Source: a virus. From it: 37,021 nt of DNA. The position numbers and the translations under genes are program-made. Below, one piece after another: positions 8,149 through 18,400 of the stretch (positions are counted from its first letter, which is position 1; each line of letters begins with the position of its first letter). The DNA is taken from IMG/VR virus record IMGVR_UViG_3300025131_000170, positions 1 to 37,021 of that record; one strand, written 5' to 3'. Below the pieces are notes generated by a model, which was not told the origin of the DNA, searched no databases, and saw nothing but the letters and a program-made list of their open reading frames with translations.

Positions 8149-11100
8149 CTAATAGCTCCCTCTGGTGTTGTTCGATGATCGGGCAGTTGTACTAGTGGTC
8201 CGATCACTTGACTGTTCTTTTGTTGAACGACGTCTTGGCGCTCTCTTTTTCTTCGACGGCGGCGCATGCGGAATCGGGCGTTTTGTCGTGTATGCGTATT
8301 GTACCAATTCGGGAGATCCTTGTTCATCAGAAAGAGCAGAAGCTAAGGGAACACTTCTTTGCGGAGAAAGAACGGTTGTACCGGATTGTGTTACTTGAAT
8401 GATGAAGTACTCATTATAAATAGGAAGTTTAAGATTATTTGACATCCCCGACAAGTTAAAATCACTATTGTTATACGGTACAAGTCTGCACAACAAGCTT
8501 GTGCCGGCGGGGGCTGCCGATGTGATGCCGCGGCTTAGCGGAGCAAAGATTGGACTCTGCGCTAGACTCTTGTTGTCGTTAGAAACTTTAAAACCAACTA
8601 AGACTTGCACCTCACAAAGTGATTCAATTCCAAGACGATAAATTGGTCCAAGAAGCGGATCTTCAGTGGGACGCTCAGTGTTAAACCAATTCAAGTTGAC
8701 AACACCAGTGGATATGTTACCCAAGATCACTGACTTAATTTGGTTGGGCAACGATGCTAGAGAGGTTTGGGTACCTCCCGCTGTGAAAATCTTGTTGTAG
8801 GGTGCGAGGGAGTTGTATAAGTCAATTTGATTAGAGCAATCGTCTACACACTCTGGCTTGTCAATGTTGCTACCTAACACAAAAGATCTAAGGAGGCCAA
8901 ACAAAGCCGGCGGGGGCCTTTGGGGGCCCGGAGATTGCGCTAGGACGCCCGGGCTATAAGGAGGATCCGAGGTTGGAGGAGCCTTCACATCACAATCACC
9001 CTCTTCAACAAAAAATGGTTTGGATGCTTCAACATCCGCATTGGACAGAGTGTTTATGCCATAGAATTCAACTATTGAATTTTCGCGGAGAAGAGAGGAA
9101 TACTTCGTCGCAGCGGGTTCGTCCGAAGTCTCACCATCTAAATCGCTGGAAAGGGTGTGATACAAAGCCCCCTCCTCAGCTATTTTTGCCTGATCTGAGA
9201 TTATCTGAAGGCCATTAGACAAATCATAGCTCTGGTCATAAATTTTCACCGATGCAGGAGACAAATACCGCAAATCATTGTTAGACAACGAGTCTCCACT
9301 TGTATAGTTTTTTCCTTTTACAACAATATTAATATTTGCATCCACATTCTTATAATATTTGAGAGTCTCGGCTTGCGCTCTCTTAAAGTAGTTGTCTAGG
9401 CTGATTTTAGAAAGGCCCCCAGAGGAGTTGGAGGCGCCGCTGGTCGTTAAATAGTCGTAACCGACGCCCTTGGTAAAGTTTACATCAACCTGATTTTCAA
9501 AAAAGTTCTCCACAAGAATCCTTTTCAAGGATGCGTTCTTGGCCCGGGAAGTCCTGTCGTTAAATCCAGAATCAAGAGATGATATATCAGAGTTCACCAC
9601 CCCCTTTGTGTTTAAGCTGGCTAGCTTGGCTATCAACGAGTCAATTAAGGAGATGACAGCCTGCACGCTGTCCGGGTTGGCGCCGGCGGAACATATAAAT
9701 GGAGTCAAAGTTCGTATCGTGTCACTTACAGTCGTGAACCGGTTGTCGCTGGATATTAAAGAAGCCGCTGCAAGAACGGTAGAATAATCACTTAGTGCTC
9801 GGTACCACGGGCGCTTCGCGAGGGGGTGAAGTCCGGCGCCCATGCCACGCTCAAAAGCAATGAAAGAGTCGGTGAATCGGTTGATTTTGGAATTGTAACT
9901 TCTCTTTGAAGAGCCTCTCTGTAGATAACCGTCCAACGTGCCCTTCGCGCGGGACAGGATAGAAACCATATTACCGATGATTTCCCGGGAGCGATCAGTT
10001 ATTTCAATTTCGAGGGCGTACTGGTATGATCCGTATGTTTTATCCGTAAGGCTCGTGTCACGGCCGGTGAAATATCTAAAGCCGGCGGTCGTGTTCCAAC
10101 GGCTCTGCGGCCACGAGCGCGTGGCGCCGCGGAGCCCCCCGGGGATCTCATGCGCCTGCACCAGGCGGGGCGAGTGAGGGGTATGAACTTTTATCTCCTC
10201 GATACTTGCCAACAAGCCACTAGCATTTATGGCGGTGTGGGTGGAAGGCGCGACAGATAATAAAATTTCATCAAGCTCGTTATCATCAAATTTGTCATCG
10301 CTATTTATTTGCGAGGATAACTCATTAAACTCAGGATCTGGGCTTACGCGACGGCGTTTTAAAGTCATCCTGCTTATTTCGCTAATGCGGAAAAGAGACG
10401 CGTAAGCGGACGATCCTTCGAAATTAAAATTAGACAGACTACTGTGGGCCCTTCCAAGTTCAGTATTTTTTGCAAGCAGATTATTGTAATCTATTCCGAA
10501 AAAGAATTGAACAACATTATCTCTATCGATGTTTAAATACAAATCTGTAAATGAAGCGTTTCTGTTCACGACAGTTGTCGATGTCGGATTATTGAAAAGT
10601 AATTTTGGACCACCCTTGGGGGTGGAAAATTTACTCTGATCTGCTATAGAAAGATCGAAGGTAAATTTCTGCAAAGTTTTTAGGGCCCGCTCATCCTGAA
10701 TTTTCGTATTGTTGACTGCAGCGGACAGAAGGGCTCTAGACGTTTTGCTATGAGTGGCGCCTGTGTGAATCGCTCCATCAGGCATCATGTGCATGGGGCC
10801 GGCCCACACAACTCGGGGATCTTCTTTCACCATGTACAGGGTCCCGGTTCTCACAACTGAGCCATTACGTATAACTCCTTCAACATCGACGTCACCAACT
10901 AAACTTGGAGGGATGCGATGAATTAAGCCGAAATTATCATTTTTTGTATCGCAGTATGCGACTATAAAGTAGGTAAGGTGGTTTATGATCTTTGGTAGCG
11001 AACCATCCGAATACTGAAGGATATATTCGCGAACGCTCTGGCCGTCGCCGGCTAGCGATAGTTTTGATTTGTTTTTCAACTGATTAGTGGTTTTATCCGC

Positions 11101-11463
11101 TAATGAAATTTCCTCAACAAATAGATGCTCTTTAATCCTTGGACTTTCAATTGCATCCAATATTCGGTTTTGTGGCACACCAGCAAGAGCTTCGGTAACA
11201 GACGCGTCGAGGCTCCTAATGATTTTAATTCGGTACTTGTTGTACAGTTCCTTATTGCTTGCCCAACCAGAGGATGCCCCACCCACAACCTCTTTCATCG
11301 ACAGATCGAGAATGCACTCAGTGCCGGCTACATCGTTCGGAACAGACTCTGTTCTTCTATTTCTAGAGGTTAAAACTGTACTTTCTTTTAGGACAATTTT
11401 TCCCACGTACACGCTAGGCGTCACTGCTCCAACTAAGCTTTTTGGATCAACACTATTAGCCAT
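8149..11463 (-). CDS. Large virion structural protein (1104 aa) with basic C-terminal tail
   Basis: This 1104-aa protein is unrecognised but clearly coding and embedded in the baseplate operon. The first 300 residues look like a folded beta-rich domain (for example VGKIVLKESTVLTSRN and GTLYMVKEDPRVVWAG). Residues about 440-700 are more helical. The middle and end are Asn/Ser/Asp-rich. The last 43 residues (1062-1104) are basic and then Ser/Thr/Arg/Asn-rich (PPSKKKRAPRRRSTKEQ), with no sign of secondary structure; this tail may bind nucleic acid or an acidic partner. ATG at 11463 overlaps the TAA of the upstream gene by one base (TAATG), and GGAG lies about 11 bases upstream, which fits translational coupling. 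A role in the baseplate or tail tip is inferred only from its neighbours. Confidence 0.65.
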   Translation of the reverse strand: MANSVDPKSLVGAVTPSVYVGKIVLKESTVLTSRNRRTESVPNDVAGTECILDLSMKEVVGGASSGWASNKELYNKYRIKIIRSLDASVTEALAGVPQNRILDAIESPRIKEHLFVEEISLADKTTNQLKNKSKLSLAGDGQSVREYILQYSDGSLPKIINHLTYFIVAYCDTKNDNFGLIHRIPPSLVGDVDVEGVIRNGSVVRTGTLYMVKEDPRVVWAGPMHMMPDGAIHTGATHSKTSRALLSAAVNNTKIQDERALKTLQKFTFDLSIADQSKFSTPKGGPKLLFNNPTSTTVVNRNASFTDLYLNIDRDNVVQFFFGIDYNNLLAKNTELGRAHSSLSNFNFEGSSAYASLFRISEISRMTLKRRRVSPDPEFNELSSQINSDDKFDDNELDEILLSVAPSTHTAINASGLLASIEEIKVHTPHSPRLVQAHEIPGGLRGATRSWPQSRWNTTAGFRYFTGRDTSLTDKTYGSYQYALEIEITDRSREIIGNMVSILSRAKGTLDGYLQRGSSKRSYNSKINRFTDSFIAFERGMGAGLHPLAKRPWYRALSDYSTVLAAASLISSDNRFTTVSDTIRTLTPFICSAGANPDSVQAVISLIDSLIAKLASLNTKGVVNSDISSLDSGFNDRTSRAKNASLKRILVENFFENQVDVNFTKGVGYDYLTTSGASNSSGGLSKISLDNYFKRAQAETLKYYKNVDANINIVVKGKNYTSGDSLSNNDLRYLSPASVKIYDQSYDLSNGLQIISDQAKIAEEGALYHTLSSDLDGETSDEPAATKYSSLLRENSIVEFYGINTLSNADVEASKPFFVEEGDCDVKAPPTSDPPYSPGVLAQSPGPQRPPPALFGLLRSFVLGSNIDKPECVDDCSNQIDLYNSLAPYNKIFTAGGTQTSLASLPNQIKSVILGNISTGVVNLNWFNTERPTEDPLLGPIYRLGIESLCEVQVLVGFKVSNDNKSLAQSPIFAPLSRGITSAAPAGTSLLCRLVPYNNSDFNLSGMSNNLKLPIYNEYFIIQVTQSGTTVLSPQRSVPLASALSDEQGSPELVQYAYTTKRPIPHAPPSKKKRAPRRRSTKEQSSDRTTSTTARSSNNTRGSY

Positions 11464-12479
11464 TATTCGCAGTGCTCCGTTGGATCGATTACAGATTCAT
11501 AAATGTCGCGGCGCATTTTGTTTGCCTCAACGCTGCGCGCATTGCGAAGAAGTCCTTGGTCAAGATAAATATTCCCCACATTTTCCGTCGTTCTATTAAT
11601 CAATAGATCGGGGTCGATTTCATCATCAGTTTCACAAGATAAGAAGTACTCAACGTCGTTCTCAGTGACGCCGGCTCCGGGGTCTCCCAAAGAGAATGAA
11701 TCTTCAAGCTGCCCAGAAAAAGAAAGTTGGTATAGCTCTTCATCAGATGTGCCAGTGTTAGACGGAAGTATTTCAAACACTTCCATCTCGAAATTTTCCT
11801 TTGAGAAGGGGACATTGTTCTCTAAAATTTGAAGAAGAACGTGCTTTGTATTGACATCCACGTAAGAACCATCAGGATGGACCACTCTGAGGGCATCTTC
11901 GACGTCGATGATATCCTCCGTGTTGTCCCAGCCCGGCGGGAGTTCGTTGTTAGCGCGCTTCTCTAATTCAGTTTCGTTTCTAGTGTTTACAACCTGTAGC
12001 GGTCGATGCTTGATCCTGATATCATAAGTTATTGTCGCGTCCAGTTGCGGTATGAACGTATAATCCTCTGGGGTTGCTTCGGTGTAGTAGGATGCTGTAG
12101 TCATTGTACCATCGATGAAGGCTACACTCCAAGCAGGCAACTTATCACTCTGTGGCGAACTAGTTCCGAGAGGATACTTGAACGCCCTGTGTAATTCTGT
12201 TTCCGCGCGGATCCAACGTTCACTTCTGTTTAAGTCCCTGCCTATCTGAGATTCAACACCTTCAAAGTTGTATTGCGTGGAAATCCGAGGAGTTTCAATG
12301 ATTCGAGATGCGATATCGTTCTGCGTTTCCGAACCGCTCACATACCCAGAATCATACAATATATCATTATCATAAAACTGATAATATGTCGGTTTAAACT
12401 GCCCGCGAGAAAGGAGCCTCTTTCCGTGTTGGGTCATTTCCAATTCTAGAACTTGTTCTTTTCTATCGAAAAAACTCAT
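11463..12479 (-). CDS. Baseplate/tail structural protein with N-terminal MTQHGKRLLSRG motif
   Basis: This 338-aa protein starts with a segment containing EQVLELEMTQHGKRLLSRG, then PTYYQFYDNDILYDSGY. It lines up with the start of the 310-aa protein at 2943-3875 (LTDTGRLRLARG ... FALGDDEVDY). The shared pattern is hydrophobic strand, Thr-x-x-Gly, Leu, Arg-Gly, then strand, acidic pair and Tyr. The rest is acidic and mixed, with FSKENFEMEVFEILPSN near residue 225 and an acidic segment near residues 270-285. ATG at 12479 overlaps the TGA of the 3227-aa gene by four bases (ATGA), with GAGGG 9 bases upstream. The combination suggests a conserved tail or baseplate assembly protein made in step with its giant neighbour. 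No enzyme motif is visible. Confidence 0.65.
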   Translation of the reverse strand: MSFFDRKEQVLELEMTQHGKRLLSRGQFKPTYYQFYDNDILYDSGYVSGSETQNDIASRIIETPRISTQYNFEGVESQIGRDLNRSERWIRAETELHRAFKYPLGTSSPQSDKLPAWSVAFIDGTMTTASYYTEATPEDYTFIPQLDATITYDIRIKHRPLQVVNTRNETELEKRANNELPPGWDNTEDIIDVEDALRVVHPDGSYVDVNTKHVLLQILENNVPFSKENFEMEVFEILPSNTGTSDEELYQLSFSGQLEDSFSLGDPGAGVTENDVEYFLSCETDDEIDPDLLINRTTENVGNIYLDQGLLRNARSVEANKMRRDIYESVIDPTEHCE

Positions 12480-15400
12480 TCTTCATTACCCTCGATGCTT
12501 TTCAACTCGACACCACTCTCAATTTTTGCTAGCTCAACCAAGGAACAGAAGTCATAAGGCCAGTTGTAGCTAAAGTCGAATTCCACTTCGTTCCCTTGTG
12601 GATTGGTAATCCGTTGGCCGGTGTCAATCGCGCGGCGGCGAGCATTGTAATAATTATTGCTTGCACGACGTTTTACTTTAAAAACCATCCAACGGAGGTC
12701 GGGTGGGAGAGGCTTCCCGTGGAAAAACTCCTCTTTATTTAATTTGTGAACCAGGGAAGCGCTGTCTAATTCGGGTTTTAACGAAATGGACGGCTGGACT
12801 CCTTGCCAAATATCTCGTAAATCATCTTTGTCTAACTCTTGTTTAAATTCAAAAAGGTAAACAACGAACGGATTGCATATATTCTTGTTCTTAATAAAGT
12901 CTAAATGCGGAGGCATTACATAATTCGGTAAATTTTCCATCATCGCCGTTATGGATGTGTTTATTATCTTTTCATCAGGAATCGCATATCCGGTTTTGCG
13001 CTTATTACTCATTTGTTGTTTCAGAATATTCTGATTTATTCTGATAAACCGGTTAGATCCCTTGTTTTTGCCTCTTGTAATTTCGGTAAACGGTATCGCC
13101 ACAATCGCTTCAGAGATTTCTTTTTTAGCAGCAATTTCGCCAATCTTTTGTGGAGTAGTCTCAAACCCACAGATGTCTATTAGAGATTTGGCCTTCGGAT
13201 CGGTGGCAGCTATAACATCCGGATTTTCTTCTATTGCGACATAAATCCCCTGCTTACTAGTGGGATGTACACCACCAGGGCCCCACATTCCCCGGGACAA
13301 GAAAGGGCGCGCCGAAGCAGAGAAATTGAGCGTGGGACATTCCCACTTTGTCGCTATTGTCCAAACATCTAAATCAGTCTTATCGCTGTCTCCCTCGCTA
13401 ATTGTAATAGGGGTGCCGGAAGCATCATAAGTAATATTTTGTCGTCTAGTTCTCTCGAAAAGGTTGACACTACTGGTCACCTTCTGGCGGTTCGTATACA
13501 AAATACCCTGAGTGTCAATAACCTCTGGCAGGTCAGGGCCCACCTTGTTAGCAAAAGTGTGAGTCACAGATGCAGTTCCATGTATTTTGTCGATCGACAT
13601 CGGCATAAGCTGATCGACCTCGTCAGCGGTCACCCTTATGGTAGTGGTTTCTTTTCCATAAAAATAAGGAGGAGTATATAACGCGTAAAGAGGGTCCTGT
13701 TCCGCGGTGGCGGGGATGCTGGCGTTGTTCCAATTCCTTCCCATGAATCCGTAAGGGCTTCCGGCGGTCCACTCGCAAGAACCGGTGCCGCGAGGTCCCT
13801 CGGCCTGTACCATATCTGAAGTTTTCCATATCGAAACATCCATGGAATATGTAAAACCGCGCTTCATTCCATTCCAACGACTTCTTTCTTTCGAGTGGAA
13901 AACATTAAACGGTCTTTCCAGGAAAAACTCAGGTGTTGCGGCCAAAAAGTTACTCATCGCCAAACTGTAGTTTTGACTACCCAACTGGGTCAATTCGGCG
14001 TTCACCATCCTGTAAGTGTTATCGGCTGCGAAGACGCTACCTGTAATTTTTCGGCGTGGCATATACATTCGTTTGTTTAACGGATATCCGGCCAACAAGA
14101 GATCTTCGAACTTCAATCTTCCATCTGGTGGATCTTTGAGGACACTCAAAATCGGTGTATGTGAGGGCGGGCCCGTCCAGCCTTCCCAGGCGGGCTCGGA
14201 GCTTCCAAATGTAAGTTCGTCAAAATAGAGAGGCCACTCAACAGCCATACCGGACTTTATTGAGTTGTAGAGAAGGCCCGGGGAGAAAAGGGGTTGCGTC
14301 GCGGCGGCCAGAAAATCCCTGTACTGTTCGCCGACGGCGTAGGTCCCGGGAGAAGATCCTGTAATATACTTTCCGTGCGAAGAAGAGAACATGGTTCCCA
14401 ATTGCACACATCGGTTTACTGGGTAGAACCCTTGGTATGGTAGTAACTTCTTAATAACATCGCACTTCAAAGCAAGCTTGGAGGGCGTTGCCAATTCATC
14501 ATAATCAGACCTTATTTGGCCGAAGTGCTTCATAAAGTCGGTATGCGTATATGTCGTCATAAACAAGTTGTCATAAGGAGAAGTCTCAGTTAACGCACTT
14601 GCAGCCACCTCACTTGTGCTTGTCCCAAATCCTTCGCCAGTAAGAAACTTATTATTCTCGGCAAAGAATCCATTAGAGAGATAATAGTCCATGTGTTCGG
14701 ATATGCGGAATTCAGGCACCACCGTATGATCAACTCCCCGGCGCCGAATATTGTCAGAAAAATCCCCATAAGAATCCGTGGTTGGGTGCGTTGCCGTCCC
14801 GATAGCGGGGCCTCCGGGGTGTTGTGTGCCAGCGCCCGAGCCGGAGAGCCAATACGTCTGTCCCGGGACGCCGGCATTATTACCCGCCGGCGTCACCATG
14901 CCAGCTAATAAGCGAGTGTCCTGTAGCAATTCGCCGGCCTTGTAATCATCGCCCGCATCGGTTAAACTTATTGGATCCAGAGGGTACACACTACTTGCGC
15001 CCGTGGTGGCGCGTTGTGCCAACTGCATAGAGCCGGCGGGGATGATCGCTGAACCCGTGAAAGCTTGTAGCTGGTTAGGAATCGCAAATGAATTAAGGCC
15101 GCCGGCCGACATGGTCCAATTGCCGTACGGATTCCTCAAACGATTAGTCAACAAATCGCGCCACTGTAACCGCTGCTGGCCAAATACTTGAACTTTCGCC
15201 TCTGCTATGGTTTCATCGTATTGTAATCTGCCTCGTACTTTGGCCAAAGTAACATTGACCTCGCGTGGATATATGGTGTTTCTCAGGCTTAACCTTTTAA
15301 GTTCAAGCTGCCCGGGATCTTTGAATCCTTTAAGAAAAATTTCATATGATTCGGGCATCTTTGGCTGAATGTTCGAGTGAACTACCAACGAGTTATTTGC

Positions 15401-18400
15401 AAAAGTATCAAGAACGTTTACAACAGAAAAGGCGGACATGTGCGACTGACCCGTCCCCACATCAACATATTCCACTGTCAAGGGGGCACTGTTGAAGGCC
15501 ACGGGAGGTTCAATAGCAAAGTATGTTCTCTCTGTACGGCTGGTGATGTCCTTGGCGTGAATCGAATCTGGCCAACTATACGCCGAGAGGCCCTTGGCAG
15601 ATTCCCCCTTGTATAGAAAGCCGTCAACATTAAGGGTAGTCTCCATATATGTGTAGTAGTTGTTCGCCGCCAAATGTCTTGTAATTGGGTGTTCGCTTGT
15701 TCTAATTTGTTTCCAAGTAGAGAAACCACCCAAACCATTACGGCTTGTCATAAGTATGTTGAAATAGTCTGCCAAGTTGAGAGGTGCATTGTCTTCGCCG
15801 GGTTGTGTTAGACTCACATAATTGAGGTACAGCCATCCCGGAAACCCCCAAGGTGCGTAAAGCGTCGCAGGATGTTTGGCTGGGCTTCGGCCGGTCGGAG
15901 CGGTGGAACGGCCCAAGATCAGCGCATCGTCAAAAAACCCACGATTCAAATCATTCGCAGGCAATAATACTTCCTTAGCGAACACATCGTCGTGAACAAG
16001 GTTGTTGCTGTATATCCCCAAGGTCTCCAACGGAGAGGCTTCTCCAATACTCACAAATGTAATGTCATTCGACGCGGTGGCAAAGCCGAGAGCTTTTGTA
16101 GACTCATAAGAGTCCCTTATCCACCGATATTGCACATCGCTTCTAGGTAATGGGTGTGTGACATGCTCGTTATCGTAAGAAACTGTTTTAATGATTTCGC
16201 CGCCCGGGAAGGCCAAAGTAGCACCCCATTTGTGCGACTGGGCATATTCATAGCGCCAAACAGGATTACGGTTAGTTTTTTGAGCGGAGCCTGTAACAAG
16301 GCTCCGTTTTCTTCTCGGGACATCCGTAACAACTGTTGTATATCCATTAGTGGGATTGTTGTTCAAAATCGCAACATTGTTTCTTGCTGAGTCATGTACG
16401 ACAGAGACCTCATCACCCATGCGGAACCAGGCTTGCAAATTTGCAAGGGGTCCTGTGAGCTTCTTGAGATCGCCCGGGTCGCCCCCATTGTAGATTGACC
16501 CTACCTCAGTGGAGGAAAGAATTGTGTTCCAAACTGCTAGCTCATCTAGATCTCCGTTATAGTATTCAACACTCATAGGCCACCAGCCGTTCCAGTACCA
16601 CCGGTTGCCGATCCGGACCGTGTTTGAAGCAGCAAAGGTGACGGTTACAGTGTTCGGCGTGGGAGTAACATCCACCCCGTCTTTATAGATGTTAAGGACG
16701 CCAGCAGTAGTAACCGTAAACACATAATGGTGCCACTCGTTATCGGCGGCGCCGTAGGGAGTGGTCTCCTTGCGTTCAGTCCCCGTCGAGTCGGAGAACA
16801 TAAGCTTTCCATCAGTGTAGTCCATCTTGATAATGCCGATCGGAGTGGAGGCGCCAGTGGGCGACATGGCAAAAATTGCCATGTCGCCGGTGGTCACGTT
16901 GGCTTCCGGGACTCGAAGCCAAAAGGAAACTGAGTAATTGAGCATCGTGGCTCCGTTGGCGATTCCTAAAGCCGTGACGCTGTCTGAGGTGCCCGGGTTG
17001 ACCCCGATATAATCATAATTCCCCGAATATAGACCCACAAACCTTAACCCATATTGCTGATAAGGGTACGTGCCGAACTGGCCCGTGTGAACTGTCAACT
17101 CATCTTGCAGAGTTCTACGAACTACTCGATTCCTCCATGGAAGAGCGTTCCCTGCAGCGTACTCCTCAGAGGAAGGATTAAGAACGCCGCGGGAAGAGAC
17201 ATCTTTTCCGCCGGGCGCATTAAAGTGGTTGGCAATTACCGTTTTAGTGTACGTGCCATCTTCCAGAGCTTGGTCTGGCAACGCAAAATTGAGAGTCCCT
17301 GGGATGGGTCCTGAGTGTGAGAAAAAGTAATTCTCAGGAGTTGTTTGACTATAACCGCCGGCCTGCACAAAAGCAAGGTTGTTAGTTGTGCGCCCCGATG
17401 TCATGACGATTTGGTAATTCTTATTGTAATTTCCAATTCTAGCCGAGGCGGTGGTGTATCGGATATTTTTGATATTTAATGGTCGTTTTGCGCGGACTCC
17501 TCTAAAGAGTTTGCTTCTCGCATTACCCTTTGTTGAACCAGCAGTACCCATGACTGGGTCAGAGAAGATTATTTTCTTGTTGGTCTCCCCTCCAGTGAAG
17601 TCTGTTATATCCACGACAGGCACCCCGGAAACATCTGCTACTGCGGAAGAGATATTGCCATCAGCACCGACGGTATTCATTGTAAGAGTAATTTGGGTGT
17701 TGCTACTTCCCGCGGTCGCTGTTATCCCAGTCACACCTGTTTGGCCGCGGCCAGAGGAAGCAAAGGCTATGCGAGTGGGGTAGCTAGAAACGTCACCATT
17801 GATCGCATCAATTATAATAGCTGCGACATCGATGTCTGAAAAAAATTGTACACCGAGACCAATTTGATCAGGGCCGTTGTCCGGACTGACTCCGGGATCG
17901 TCGGCATCTAGTAAAATCGTGATGGCGCCTTCACCTCCCGTAGTATCACCACCCAGGGATCCTGGAATTGTGATTGTGAAGGAACAATCGGCCGCAGAGG
18001 CGGCGACGCCCGTTGTATCAATAGCATCTACAGCGGTAGCGGCAATTGAGGTTCCAAAATCAAACCTCCACGCTTCCGGCCTCTTTTCGCCTGCGTCCGC
18101 TTCTCCAGGAGTTACAGTTATATCCGCATGCCTGAATTGGCGGCCTCCAACCCAAGCATCTGTGAAGGGTCCCTGCATCGGAATTTCTTTCTGTTCTCCA
18201 TGCAAGTTCGTAACTATAACATTTGTTGCGAAGCCACTGTGAATTACAGAGTTGTAATCTCCTGAGATGACAGCGTTCTGATCTTCAACCAAATTGAACG
18301 GCGCAGCAACAGAACCCTTTGTCCCGTCAGGAGCGAGCGTTGTGATTGCTTGAAAATCAACTTTCGTTGTTCTATCTAAAACTGCAGAGTCTAGCAGTGA

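Noticed and set aside
11087-11599. Plus-strand open frame of 170 codons
   Set aside because: It crosses the tightly coupled junction of two minus-strand genes and reads as a low-information shadow, with no motif or start signal.
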